From contig JAQYHB010000042.1 in assembly GCA_028722305.1 (NCBI GenBank), forward strand, positions 23,326 through 87,325: DNA of 64,000 nucleotides. Direction: 5' to 3'. Source of the DNA: Spirochaetales bacterium (lineage in GTDB: Bacteria > Spirochaetota > Spirochaetia > Sphaerochaetales > Sphaerochaetaceae). The notes beneath the pieces are model-generated. The model saw only the letters and a list, made by a program, of their open reading frames with translations, searched no databases and was not told the DNA's origin. Below, in pieces: positions 16,759 through 25,930 of the stretch (within the stretch, counting starts at the first letter, position 1; every line of letters begins with the position of its first letter). A program made the translations under genes and the position numbers.

Positions 16759-18150
16759 ATGGAACATGTGACGATTGATATTGGCGCCTCGAGCGGCAAG
16801 ATTCTGAGCGGAAAACTGGTGGATGGCGGCCTCGAGTGCCAGGTAATCTACCGGTTCCCCAATGGGTATACCGAGAAGGACGGCCATCTGGTCTGGAATG
16901 TGGACGAACTATTCCACCAAATCCTGCTGGGCCTGCGGGAAACCCACCGGCAAGGTATCAATCCTTCGACCATTGCCATCGACACGTGGGGCTGCGACTA
17001 TGTATTGCTCGACGAGCTGGGCATGCGCGTTGGGGACGCCGTCGCCTACCGCGACCACCGTACCGAGCGCATGAGCTGCCCCATTCCCTGGCCCGAGCTC
17101 TACCGTCGCTGCGGAATCCAGCACCTCTCCTTCAACACCATCTACCAGCTCCTGGCGTTGAAGGCGGAACATCCCGAGCAGCTGGACCAAGCCTTCCATC
17201 TGCTGATGATCCCCGACTACCTCGCATGGAGGCTGACAGGTGTGATGAAGCAGGAATATACCAACGCCACGACTACCTCTCTGGTCGATGCCCAGAGCAG
17301 GAACTGGGACATGGGCATCATCGCCCGTCTTGGACTGCCGGGCAGGCTCTTCAAGCCGCTTGTCCAGCCGGGAACCGTCTACGGCCCTCTCTCCAAAGCT
17401 GTGGAAAAGGTGACCGGCATGCGAAGCACCGTAATCGCAGCCCCGAGCCATGACACAGCAAGCGCGGTGCTTGGCAGCCCGCTCAGACCTGACAGCGCCT
17501 TCCTTTCCAGCGGCACCTGGTCGCTGCTGGGAGCGGTGGTCGACCGCCCCTTCCTGGGGGGAGACGCGATGCGGGAAAACTTCACCAACGAGGGAGGCTA
17601 CCAAAGCACCATCCGCCTTTTGAGGAACTTGATGGGAACCTGGATGCTGCAGCGCGTCCGAAAGGAATGGGACGAGGAGCTCTCCTTCCCTGCCTTGGCT
17701 GACGCTGCGAGAAAAGCCGAGTCTTTTCCCTCGGTGGTGGATATCGAGGACGAACGTTTCCTAGCGCCCGAGAGCATGGTCGGGGAGATACGCCTGGCAT
17801 GTAGGGAAAGCGGACAGCCGGTGCCGGAGAGCCTTGGTGAGCTTACCCGTTGCATCTACCACAGCCTGGCTGCCGGCTACAGGAAAGCAATCGGCCGGCT
17901 TTCCAAGATCACGGGAAAGGAGTTCTCCCACCTCGCCATCGTCGGAGGTGGCTCGAAGGACCAGTATCTCTGCCAGCTGACCGCCGACGAGACCGGTCTG
18001 GAGGTGACCGCGGGGCCTGATGAAGGGACCGCCTATGGGAACCTGCTCTGCCAGATGATCGAAAGCGGGGAAATCAAGGACATTGCCGAGGCCGGAAACA
18101 TATTGCGCAATTCCATAGAGACGAAGACATATCGGAGGAACCAGAAATGA
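16759..18150 (+). CDS. rhaB: Rhamnulokinase
   Basis: A 463-residue FGGY-family sugar kinase that phosphorylates L-rhamnulose at C1 using ATP. RhaB-like features: the N-terminal phosphate-binding loop IDIGASSGKI, the TWGCDY substrate motif, PSHDTASAVLGSP, SSGTWSLLG and a C-terminal ATP-site motif IVGGGSKDQYLCQ. The start at 16759 is the first in frame after the divergent control region. First gene of rhaB-rhaA-rhaD; its stop overlaps rhaA by four bases. Confidence 0.93.
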   Translation: MEHVTIDIGASSGKILSGKLVDGGLECQVIYRFPNGYTEKDGHLVWNVDELFHQILLGLRETHRQGINPSTIAIDTWGCDYVLLDELGMRVGDAVAYRDHRTERMSCPIPWPELYRRCGIQHLSFNTIYQLLALKAEHPEQLDQAFHLLMIPDYLAWRLTGVMKQEYTNATTTSLVDAQSRNWDMGIIARLGLPGRLFKPLVQPGTVYGPLSKAVEKVTGMRSTVIAAPSHDTASAVLGSPLRPDSAFLSSGTWSLLGAVVDRPFLGGDAMRENFTNEGGYQSTIRLLRNLMGTWMLQRVRKEWDEELSFPALADAARKAESFPSVVDIEDERFLAPESMVGEIRLACRESGQPVPESLGELTRCIYHSLAAGYRKAIGRLSKITGKEFSHLAIVGGGSKDQYLCQLTADETGLEVTAGPDEGTAYGNLLCQMIESGEIKDIAEAGNILRNSIETKTYRRNQK

Positions 18151-19388
18151 GTCGCTATAGCGAAGCGCGGGAAACCTACGCGAAACTGGGTGTCGACACC
18201 GAGCTTGCCCTTAAGCAGCTCGCTTCCATTCCTGTCAGCCTGCACTGCTGGCAGGGGGATGACGTAAGAGGATTCGAGAATGGAGGCGCCGACCTGTCAG
18301 GTGGCATCCAGACGACCGGCAACTACCCCGGCCGCGCGCGCACTCCAGAGGAGTTGATGGAGGACCTGTCCTTCGCCCTGAAGGAAATTCCAGGCTCCAG
18401 AAGGCTGAACCTTCACGCCAGCTATCTCGTCACCAAAGAGCAGGTGGAACGGAACAAAATCGAGCCGGAACACTACCAGGCTTGGGTCGATTTCGCCAAG
18501 GAGCACCAGTTGGGGCTGGACTTCAATCCCACCTACTTCTCCAGCCCGATGGTCAAGGACAACCTGACCCTTTCCAGCCCGGACGAAGAGGTGCGCCAGT
18601 ACTGGATCGAGCACGGCAAACGCTGCCGTCGCGTGGCGGAGAGCTTCGCGGAGAAGCTGGGCGGCAACAGCCTCTGCAACGTCTGGATTCCCGACGGGTA
18701 CAAGGACGTGCCCGCAGACCGTCTGGGACCCCGCCAGCGGCTGAAGGATAGCCTAGACCAGATCTTCGCGGAGAAGATGCCCCACGTGGTCGACAGCGTG
18801 GAGAGCAAGACCTTCGGCATCGGCCTGGAGTCTTTTACCGTCGGCTCCAACGAGTTCTACGCCTACTACGCAGCCCAACACCCCGGCGTCTATCAGCTGA
18901 TGGACACCGGCCACTACCACCCGACCGAGATGGTCAGCGAGAAGCTTTCCGCCCTGCTCTGCTACGCTAAATACGTGCCGCTGCACGTCTCCCGCCCGGT
19001 ACGGTGGGACAGCGACCACGTGGTGACGCTGACTGACGAACTGAAAGAGCTGGCAAAGGAGATCGTCCGGGCCAAGGCGACCGAGCGGGTTCTGATCGGG
19101 CTGGACTTCTTCGATGCCTCGATTAACCGCATCGCCGCTTGGATCATCGGCGCGCGCAACATGCAGAAGGCGTTGCTGATCGCCCTTCTGGAGCCCGGCA
19201 AGGCGATGGCGGAGATGCAGGATAGCTGCCGGTTCACCCAGCTCTTGGCCTGCCAGGAGGAGTTGAAGACGCTCGACTGGGGCGCGGTCTGGGAGGAATT
19301 CCTTTCCAGAGCGGGTATGGCCGGGAGCCTTTCCTGGCTTTCCAAAGTTGAGGACTACGAGAGAAAGGTGCTCGCAAAGAGGAGATAA
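18147..19388 (+). CDS. rhaA: L-rhamnose isomerase
   Basis: A 413-residue TIM-barrel aldose-ketose isomerase converting L-rhamnose to L-rhamnulose. Family segments include the N-terminal SLHCWQGDDVRGFE, the GGIQTTGNYPGRART block, LNLHASY, NVWIPDG, the metal-site region LMDTGHYHPTEMV and RWDSDHVV. Length is normal. It overlaps rhaB by four bases and is followed 4 bases later by rhaD. Confidence 0.95.
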   Translation: MSRYSEARETYAKLGVDTELALKQLASIPVSLHCWQGDDVRGFENGGADLSGGIQTTGNYPGRARTPEELMEDLSFALKEIPGSRRLNLHASYLVTKEQVERNKIEPEHYQAWVDFAKEHQLGLDFNPTYFSSPMVKDNLTLSSPDEEVRQYWIEHGKRCRRVAESFAEKLGGNSLCNVWIPDGYKDVPADRLGPRQRLKDSLDQIFAEKMPHVVDSVESKTFGIGLESFTVGSNEFYAYYAAQHPGVYQLMDTGHYHPTEMVSEKLSALLCYAKYVPLHVSRPVRWDSDHVVTLTDELKELAKEIVRAKATERVLIGLDFFDASINRIAAWIIGARNMQKALLIALLEPGKAMAEMQDSCRFTQLLACQEELKTLDWGAVWEEFLSRAGMAGSLSWLSKVEDYERKVLAKRR

Positions 19389-19392
19389 TGGG

Positions 19393-20193
19393 ATGATGAC
19401 ACACGCGATGGAGGGATTCGCACGGCTGTGCGATGATGGATGGCAGCAGGGCTGGCATGAGCGCAACGGGGGCAATCTTTCCTACCGGATGACCGCGGAG
19501 GATGTCGCGGAGTGCGGGAAGATGCTGGAAGGCACCAGGACGTTCCCGCTTCCCAAGCCGATTCCCGAGGTGGCGGGGGAATACTTCATGGTCACCGGAA
19601 CGGGACGCTACATGCGCAACGTCAAAATCGACCCGCTGCACTCCTTCGGCATTATCAAACTTGGCGACAAGGGGGAAAGCTACCAGATTCTCTGGGGGCT
19701 CGAAGATGGCAAGCCTACCAGCGAGTTGCCGACCCATCTTCTGAACCACGCCGTCCGCTTCCAGGCCACCGGCGGCAAGTGCCGTGTGATCTATCACGCC
19801 CACCCGGCCAACATCACCGCCCTGACCTACACGATCAAGCCGGACGCCAGGATGCTGACCAGAATCCTCTGGCAGAGTGAGACCGAATGCGCCGTCGTCT
19901 TCCCTGAAGGCATCGGCATCGTTCCGTGGATGGTACCGGGGGGCACCGAAATCGCCGAGGCGACCGCAAAGCTGATCAAAATCTACCCGGCTGTCGTGTG
20001 GTCCTACCATGGCGCCTTCGCCAGCGGCAGCTCCTTTGACGAGGCGTTCGGTTTGATGCACACCATCGAAAAGGCGGCGGAAATCTATTTGAAGGCCAAG
20101 AGTGTCGGAATCGTCAACACCATCACCGACGACAATCTCCGGGTGCTGGCCAAGGCCTTCGGAGTGACGTTGAATCCCGCTTTCCTGGACTGA
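19393..20193 (+). CDS. rhaD: Rhamnulose-1-phosphate aldolase
   Basis: A 266-residue class II aldolase splitting L-rhamnulose-1-phosphate into dihydroxyacetone phosphate and L-lactaldehyde. Zinc-ligand motifs are visible in YHAHPANITAL and SYHGAFASG, and the N-terminus shows the aldolase pattern WHERNGGNLSYR. The ATG at 19393 has GGAG nine bases upstream and lies just after the rhaA stop; the longer in-frame start would overlap rhaA. It completes the pathway with rhaB and rhaA. No lactaldehyde reductase gene is seen nearby. Confidence 0.93.
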   Translation: MMTHAMEGFARLCDDGWQQGWHERNGGNLSYRMTAEDVAECGKMLEGTRTFPLPKPIPEVAGEYFMVTGTGRYMRNVKIDPLHSFGIIKLGDKGESYQILWGLEDGKPTSELPTHLLNHAVRFQATGGKCRVIYHAHPANITALTYTIKPDARMLTRILWQSETECAVVFPEGIGIVPWMVPGGTEIAEATAKLIKIYPAVVWSYHGAFASGSSFDEAFGLMHTIEKAAEIYLKAKSVGIVNTITDDNLRVLAKAFGVTLNPAFLD

Positions 20194-20208
20194 GGACGCA
20201 GGCGTATA

Positions 20209-20712
20209 ATGCGCATCATGCTGATGAGGTTCTACGCCGACTCGATCATGATGCTCGCCTTGGGCGGGACTAGTAGCCTGATCGCGCATCGTCCCCTGTG
20301 GATGTTGCTTGTCGCGCTGCTCGTCCCGTCCGTCGCGTTGGCCCTGCGGCCACAGGTGGAACGGTGGCTGATTGTGGCGACCTTGCTGATGTCGGTCGCC
20401 TACGCCCTCACCCTCAATTCCATAGTGGCTTTCCTTGCCGCTATCCTGGCCTCCCTGACCGCCACGCTTCTGAGCCGGGGAGCGCCAAACGGGGGATTCC
20501 TACTGGTGGAGTTCCTGCTCTACGCGGTTTCCCTGACAATCTTCCCGCTGGTAGCGGCCCATAACCTCTTGGCCTATCGGCTCCAGGTGCTTTTGCTCGC
20601 CTTGGTGCTGGCAACCGGCTTGTGCGTTTCCCTTCCACACGCTCACGAGCACAACCATCTTCCTTCCCCGTTCCCGCTAGCTCTGGTACTCTGCTGGCTC
20701 CTGTTCCAATAA
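20209..20712 (+). CDS. Small integral membrane protein
   Basis: A 167-residue, strongly hydrophobic protein with about five membrane segments and a short His-rich loop (PHAHEHNH) near the C-terminus that might bind metal. No family is recognised. It lies 15 bases after rhaD, so it may be the tail of the rha operon. Confidence 0.6.
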   Translation: MRIMLMRFYADSIMMLALGGTSSLIAHRPLWMLLVALLVPSVALALRPQVERWLIVATLLMSVAYALTLNSIVAFLAAILASLTATLLSRGAPNGGFLLVEFLLYAVSLTIFPLVAAHNLLAYRLQVLLLALVLATGLCVSLPHAHEHNHLPSPFPLALVLCWLLFQ

Positions 20713-20736
20713 TGGCTTTTCTCCTATACTGCAGGC

Positions 20737-21567
20737 ATGTGGGAAATGAAGAAAGTCGCCAACATGGAACGGGTCTGCCGCAGACCCTGGGATTGCTATG
20801 TGCCACCGATCAAGATGGCGCCTCACGTCTGGTATGTTTCGGGAAACGATTGGGTGGCAAGCTATCTGATCGACACCGGTGACGGGCTGGCCCTGATCGA
20901 CACTGCCATGCACGAGTCGCTCTACCTGCTTTTGGAAAACATCCGCAAACTGGGTCGAGACCCCCACGAAATCAAGACCATCCTGCTCTCCCACGCCCAC
21001 AACGACCATATCGGCGGGGCGCGGGCGTTGAAGGAGCTTACCGGGGCGAAGCTCTATTTGGGAGCTCCCGACTTGTTCTTCCTCCACGAACGGCCAGACC
21101 TGATCCTGAGCCAGGGATACACCTGTGGGCTCTTCGAGCCGGACGGACTGTACGATGACGACCATCCCATCACCCTAGGCGACATCACGTTCCACACCGT
21201 CGCCACCCCGGGCCATACTCCCGGCTGCACCTCCTTCTGGTTCGACGTGAGGGACCAAGGGAAAAGCTATCGCCTTGCCATGCATGGGGGTCTGGGTTTC
21301 AACACGATGAGCGACGACTACTTCGCCTATGCGGGCCTGAGCCCAACCTTGGTCGACGACTTTCTCGCCGGACTGAGAAAGCTGGACACCTGGCAGGTGG
21401 ACATCACCCTTCCCAGCCACACCAACCAGGCTCCGCTGTTGGAGCTGAAGGACCAGGTGACAGAGTCCTACAACCCGTATCTCAACCCCGAAACCTGGCA
21501 TGTATTGATGGGTGAACGCATCGCCCGGACCGAAGCGCTGCTTGCGCAAAGGAGGATGAAGGCATGA
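20737..21567 (+). CDS. MBL-fold metallo-hydrolase
   Basis: A 276-residue metallo-beta-lactamase-fold enzyme with an intact metal site: LLSHAHNDHIGG (HxHxDH), ATPGHTPGCTSF and a final histidine at LPSHTNQ. The layout is like subclass B3 or lactonase-type MBL proteins but there is no signal peptide, so it acts in the cytoplasm. It could be a lactonase in sugar-acid use. The stop overlaps the next gene by four bases. The Met at 20746 is an alternative start. Confidence 0.8.
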   Translation: MWEMKKVANMERVCRRPWDCYVPPIKMAPHVWYVSGNDWVASYLIDTGDGLALIDTAMHESLYLLLENIRKLGRDPHEIKTILLSHAHNDHIGGARALKELTGAKLYLGAPDLFFLHERPDLILSQGYTCGLFEPDGLYDDDHPITLGDITFHTVATPGHTPGCTSFWFDVRDQGKSYRLAMHGGLGFNTMSDDYFAYAGLSPTLVDDFLAGLRKLDTWQVDITLPSHTNQAPLLELKDQVTESYNPYLNPETWHVLMGERIARTEALLAQRRMKA

Positions 21568-22949
21568 AAACAGCGACTCCGGAAAGCCAAGGAATCAGAA
21601 GCGAGGCCATCATCGACCTTCTCACGGAGTTGGAGGGCAAGGGCCTAGCCATGCACAGCCTCTTGGTCGCGCGCCATGGGGTTCTGGTCAGCGAAAGCTA
21701 CTGGAAGCCCTTCACCGGAAAGAGCCTGCAACGGATGTACTCGGTGACCAAGAGCCTAGTGTCGATGGCCATCGGCATCCTCGTCCACCAACACAAGATC
21801 TCCCTGGATGACCCGGTCTGCGGCTATTTTCCGGAGAAGCTTCCCAAGCAGCCAAGCGAGGCTTTGCTAGGGACCTCCATCAGGGACATGCTCCGGATGG
21901 AAAGTTGCCACAAGAAAACCACCTACAAGCTGTACGACAACCCTGACTGGGTCGGAAGCTTTTTCACCGTCCCCGTCGACCACCAGCCGGGCTCCTTCTT
22001 CCTGTACGATACCAGCGCCACCCATGTGCTGGGAGCCTTGGTCGAAAAGCTAACAGGGAAAGAGCTGCTCGACTTCCTACGGGACGAGCTGCTTTCCGGA
22101 ACAGAATTCTCCCGTGAAGCCTGTACGCTGAAGGACCCGATGGGAGTGACACAGGGCGGAAGCGGACTGTTATGCACATCGCGGGACCTTCTCGTCCTCG
22201 CCCAGACCTTCACCGACCCCCAAAATCCCTGCCATGACTATTTCCAAGAGGCCTCCAGCAAGCAGGTCGAGACCTGGCCTGATGCCGCTGGAGGACTGAA
22301 GGACCTGCAGGAAGGCTACGGCTACTATGTCTGGCGGACAACCCATCAGGGCTTCTGCTTCTATGGCATGGGCGGGCAGCTCGCCCTCTTCGTGCCGGGA
22401 AAACAGCTGGTCATCGTCACCACCGCCTGGCTCAAGCACACCCAAGGGGGGCTTCAGGAGCTTTTCGACTCCCTCTGGGACCTTGTCGACTCAATCGGGA
22501 ATGAACCGCTATCCGAGAATCCTGGTGCGCTCACGGGACTTCGAGCAATGGAGGAGGGACGAGAGCTACGCGTGGCGCCGGGCACCTCGGATGTGGCATG
22601 CGGGCTTGGCAGCTACACCCTGCCGGAGAACGAGACGGGAATCAGGAGCGTTGTCGTCACGAAAAAAGGAAACGAGCTTCTGGTGACGGTCAACGACACA
22701 TACCACGGAATTTTCGGAATCGGTTCCAACCGCGTCGGTCCGTTCCTCTTCAATCCCGAGTGGCAGGCAGCCTGCAGCGCCGCGATGGACTGTCAAAAGC
22801 TCCTGCGCCTGCATGTCCAGCTGCTTGGACCGGAATTAGGGGACATGACCCTATTGCTCGCCCCTGGATCTGTCAGGATGACCTACTGCGTGGAGCCTGC
22901 CATCCCGGTCCGGCAAGGGGTCTCTTTCGCCACGTTCAGAGAGGAATAA
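21564..22949 (+). CDS. Serine hydrolase of the beta-lactamase/class C family
   Basis: A 461-residue protein with the class C/esterase serine hydrolase layout. The nucleophile motif SVTK (SxxK) lies in RMYSVTKSLVSMAIG. A Tyr-based second motif is probably FFLYDTSATHVLG. There is no signal peptide, so it is not a secreted beta-lactamase; such proteins are often carbohydrate esterases or amidases. It is translationally coupled to the MBL hydrolase and ends shortly before the ABC transporter block, suggesting a role in processing imported glycans. Confidence 0.75.
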   Translation: MKTATPESQGIRSEAIIDLLTELEGKGLAMHSLLVARHGVLVSESYWKPFTGKSLQRMYSVTKSLVSMAIGILVHQHKISLDDPVCGYFPEKLPKQPSEALLGTSIRDMLRMESCHKKTTYKLYDNPDWVGSFFTVPVDHQPGSFFLYDTSATHVLGALVEKLTGKELLDFLRDELLSGTEFSREACTLKDPMGVTQGGSGLLCTSRDLLVLAQTFTDPQNPCHDYFQEASSKQVETWPDAAGGLKDLQEGYGYYVWRTTHQGFCFYGMGGQLALFVPGKQLVIVTTAWLKHTQGGLQELFDSLWDLVDSIGNEPLSENPGALTGLRAMEEGRELRVAPGTSDVACGLGSYTLPENETGIRSVVVTKKGNELLVTVNDTYHGIFGIGSNRVGPFLFNPEWQAACSAAMDCQKLLRLHVQLLGPELGDMTLLLAPGSVRMTYCVEPAIPVRQGVSFATFREE

Positions 22950-23016
22950 TGGACGCGCCTCCCCAAAAGCGTTGGGATTGTCCAATTCGGGTTCGGAAAA
23001 ATCCCAAAGAGTTTTT

Positions 23017-23045
23017 TTGACAACTCAAAACGGGGAGATTAGACT
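23017..23045 (+). promoter_or_regulatory. Promoter of the first binding-protein gene
   Basis: A perfect -35 box TTGACA (23017-23022), a 17-base spacer and TAGACT (23040-23045) lie 65 bases before the start codon. TATAGT overlaps just downstream. Confidence 0.6.
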
Positions 23046-23109
23046 TATAGTGTCAACCATCGCGCATGGTTGTTCTTTTGTCTTCTTCACATTCTGCAAG
23101 GAGGAATTT

Positions 23110-24693
23110 ATGAAGTTGAATCGTAAGGCATTGGTCCTGGCCACAGCTTTGGCTGCCGTCGGATCTTTCGCATTTGCTCAGGGCAGCTCCGAGTCTGCCG
23201 GAAGCAAGACCACGCAGGATGCCGGTCCTGTCCATGTGACGCTCTGGTACCCCGCCACCCAGACCGAGGTCGGACCGCTTCCCAATGACTGGGTCGGCTA
23301 CCAGATCATCAAGGACAAGTTCAACATCGAGCTCGAGGCTCAGACCCTGCCTTCCGGCACCCAGGACCAGGATGTGAAGATCCAGGCAGCCGCGGCCGCC
23401 GACGACCTTCCGGACATGTTCACTGCCGGCCGCGAGGTTTGGCTCCGCTTGGCCAACAACGGCATGCTCGCCGACGTGACCGACCTGTACGCCCGCATGC
23501 CGAACAGGACCCAGCTGATGTTCGACGATGGCGCCAAGAAGTACACCACCCTGAATGGCCGCAACTATGGCTTCGCCACGCCGGCGGCGGTCTCCCGCAA
23601 CGAGGGTCTCGTCATCCGCAAGGACTGGCTGGACAAGCTCGGCCTCGAGGTTCCGAAGACCACCGACGACCTGCTGAAGGTGTTGCACGCCTTCACTTAT
23701 GACGACCCGGACGGCAACGGCAAGAACGACACCTACGGCTACGGCGCCTTCGTCGAGACCAACAACTACGAAGCCTATCCTGGCCGCAGACTCGAGCCGC
23801 TGATGGGCGCCTTCGGAGTCGAGGGAACCTGGAACATGACCAAAGCCGACTTTGGCCTGCAGATCAACAAGCCCGAGTTCTACGACTTCATGGTCTTCAT
23901 GAAGCAGATCATCGACGACGGTGTCATCGACCCGAACTGGATGGCCTACAAGAAGGATGACTTCCGCGGCGCCTGGAAACAGGGCAAGTTCGGATGCTTC
24001 CGTGAGCAGAACAGCGCTCTCCATTCCGAGAACAACTACGCTCCGTTTGACGCCAACTTCCCCAATGGCGACATCATCGTCATCGACCCGGTCACCGGTC
24101 CCAGCGGAAAGGCGTCTGTCGGCCCTGCAGTCCGCAACATGAGAGTCTGGTGCATTTCCGCAAAGGCCGCCGAGCAGGGCAAGGCCGAGAAGATCGCCGA
24201 CCTGTTCGAGTGGATGAGCTACGGCGAAGGCTATATGCTCTGCGGTTTCGGTCGCGAGGGTGTCGAATACACGCTGGACGCCAATGGCAACCCGCAGTCC
24301 GTTCCTGGCGACAAGGGTTACAACGGCCCGGTCGGACAGACCTACATCCAGCTGCGCAACATGGCCTTCAACTACACCAGCGACATGGAGCTTGCCAGCC
24401 GCTATCCTTCCTACACCACCAAGGTCTCCGGCAAGCATATGTCCTCTCTCGAGACTCTGCACAACATGCAGGGCCGCAAGTGGACTGACGCGGTCGGCAT
24501 GGAGTCCATGCCGGTTCCGTCGACCGACCTGAAGACTTTCTACGAGCAGGGTCTGGCAGAGTTCTTCTCCGGCAAGCGTGAGCTGACCAAGGACAATTGG
24601 AATGCTTTCGTCAAGCAGTTCAACGACATGGGCGGCAAGGCTTGGGAAGAGGAAGGCCGCAAGTACGCAGAGGCGAACGGTCTCCTGAAATAA
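23110..24693 (+). CDS. ABC transporter solute-binding protein (family 1, LipO/YtcQ-like)
   Basis: A 527-residue exported binding protein. The signal peptide ends at GSFAFAQGSSES; GAGG precedes the ATG at 23110. The large size and the partner permeases (LplB and LplC types) place it with binding proteins for plant-polysaccharide oligosaccharides. The central EF-hand-like segment DDPDGNGKNDTYGYG suggests calcium binding. It is a close paralogue of the protein at 26968, with long blocks nearly identical. It has its own promoter and terminator, so it can be made in excess over the permeases. Confidence 0.9.
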   Translation: MKLNRKALVLATALAAVGSFAFAQGSSESAGSKTTQDAGPVHVTLWYPATQTEVGPLPNDWVGYQIIKDKFNIELEAQTLPSGTQDQDVKIQAAAAADDLPDMFTAGREVWLRLANNGMLADVTDLYARMPNRTQLMFDDGAKKYTTLNGRNYGFATPAAVSRNEGLVIRKDWLDKLGLEVPKTTDDLLKVLHAFTYDDPDGNGKNDTYGYGAFVETNNYEAYPGRRLEPLMGAFGVEGTWNMTKADFGLQINKPEFYDFMVFMKQIIDDGVIDPNWMAYKKDDFRGAWKQGKFGCFREQNSALHSENNYAPFDANFPNGDIIVIDPVTGPSGKASVGPAVRNMRVWCISAKAAEQGKAEKIADLFEWMSYGEGYMLCGFGREGVEYTLDANGNPQSVPGDKGYNGPVGQTYIQLRNMAFNYTSDMELASRYPSYTTKVSGKHMSSLETLHNMQGRKWTDAVGMESMPVPSTDLKTFYEQGLAEFFSGKRELTKDNWNAFVKQFNDMGGKAWEEEGRKYAEANGLLK

Positions 24694-24712
24694 CCAACTG
24701 CATCCTCTTGCA

Positions 24713-24749
24713 AAACCGGGACGGGAAACCGCCCCGGTTTCTCTTTTTT
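24713..24749 (+). terminator. Rho-independent terminator
   Basis: A stem of about 11 pairs (aaaccggg-a-cgg against ccg-c-cccggttt) with loop gaaa is followed by ctctttttt. It separates the first binding-protein gene from the permease genes. Confidence 0.9.
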
Positions 24750-24846
24750 GAGGATTTGGCGTGAATCTTGACAAGCATGCCTCAGACAAATCAAATATCG
24801 TTTGGTTTTCTCCAATTCAAGTTCGGTTTATTCAAAATAATTGTTT

Positions 24847-24874
24847 TTGACAGCTGTACTACCTGAAGTATAGA
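24847..24874 (+). promoter_or_regulatory. Promoter of the permease genes
   Basis: TTGACA (24847-24852) and TATAGA (24869-24874) with a 16-base spacer lie about 105 bases before the first permease start. The leader is AT-rich compared with its surroundings. Confidence 0.65.
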
Positions 24875-24979
24875 ATTACTATGCTCAAACAATGGGTAGT
24901 TTCGTCGTCTCTACGTCGTAAACTGTCATTCTGATCGCATTTCTCACGGACTTGGTCCGTTGAAGATAAGGAATTGACA

Positions 24980-25912
24980 ATGGAACAACAGAACTTCAAA
25001 GTCAAGAAAAACATGTGGAAGGAAGTGAAGCGGTTCAGCTCGGTTTATGCGCTGATTGTTATTCCCGTAATCTTCTACATCGTCATGAAGTACACGCCGC
25101 TATGGAATGCACAGATTGCGTTCCGGGACTTCAAGTCGGTCCGCTACGGCATCGTGGGAAGTCCCTTCGTGGGAATGAAGAACTTCAGCGAGTTCTTCCA
25201 CTCCTATTACTTCTGGCCCTTGATCCGCAACACGCTCATGTACAGTTTCGGCAAGTTGCTGATCAGCCTCCCCCTCTCCATCGTGCTGGCGATCACTATC
25301 TATGAGTGCCGCCACCGCTGGCTGAGCAAGACTGTCCAGACATTGGCCTACCTGCCCCACTTCCTTTCCTGGGTCATCATGTACGGCATCCTGCTCGCAC
25401 TTCTCGCCCCGGGCGACGGTGTGGTCAACGACCTGATCAAGCTCGCGGGAGGAAAACCTGTAGACTTCCTCACCAACTCCACCGCATTCCCGTGGATCGT
25501 CATCCTGAGCGACGCCTGGAAGGAGATGGGATGGAGCGCGATCATCTTCATCGCCGCACTGATGGGCATCGATGTCTCCCTCTTCGAGGCCGCCATGGTC
25601 GAGGGAGCCTCCAGCTGGCAGAGAGTCAAATATATCACCCTTCCTTCCATCAGGCCGGTCATCGTCACCGTCCTGCTCTTGAAGATCGGAACCATCATGG
25701 AGGCTGGCTTCAACCAGATCTTCATGTTGTACAGTCCTGCCGTCTACAACGTCGGCGACATCATCGACACCTGGGTGTATCGTCAGGGTCTGCTTGATGG
25801 TCGTTTCGGCCTTGCCACCGCGGCCGGCCTGTTCAAAGGTGTCATCGGAATGTTGCTGGTATTCACCTCCAACTACTTCTCGAAGAAAGTCACCGAGAAC
25901 TCGCTGTTCTAA
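24980..25912 (+). CDS. ABC transporter permease (LplB/YteP type)
   Basis: A 310-residue inner-membrane permease with six predicted membrane segments and the permease-ATPase coupling loop EAAMVEGASSWQRVKYITLPSI. The ATG at 24980 is preceded by AAGGA; a TTG two codons earlier is possible but less likely. It works with the LplC-type permease 18 bases downstream. No ATPase gene is in the cluster, which is usual for this subfamily because a shared MsmX-type ATPase is encoded elsewhere. Confidence 0.9.
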   Translation: MEQQNFKVKKNMWKEVKRFSSVYALIVIPVIFYIVMKYTPLWNAQIAFRDFKSVRYGIVGSPFVGMKNFSEFFHSYYFWPLIRNTLMYSFGKLLISLPLSIVLAITIYECRHRWLSKTVQTLAYLPHFLSWVIMYGILLALLAPGDGVVNDLIKLAGGKPVDFLTNSTAFPWIVILSDAWKEMGWSAIIFIAALMGIDVSLFEAAMVEGASSWQRVKYITLPSIRPVIVTVLLLKIGTIMEAGFNQIFMLYSPAVYNVGDIIDTWVYRQGLLDGRFGLATAAGLFKGVIGMLLVFTSNYFSKKVTENSLF

Positions 25913-25930
25913 TCGAAGGAGAATGTTGGT

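Noticed and set aside
23053..24789. Long leftward reading frame of 578 codons across the first binding-protein gene
   Set aside because: It is the mirror of a high-GC gene on the other strand, with Val/Gly/Asp-rich text and no domain; the rightward gene has a signal peptide, promoter and terminator.
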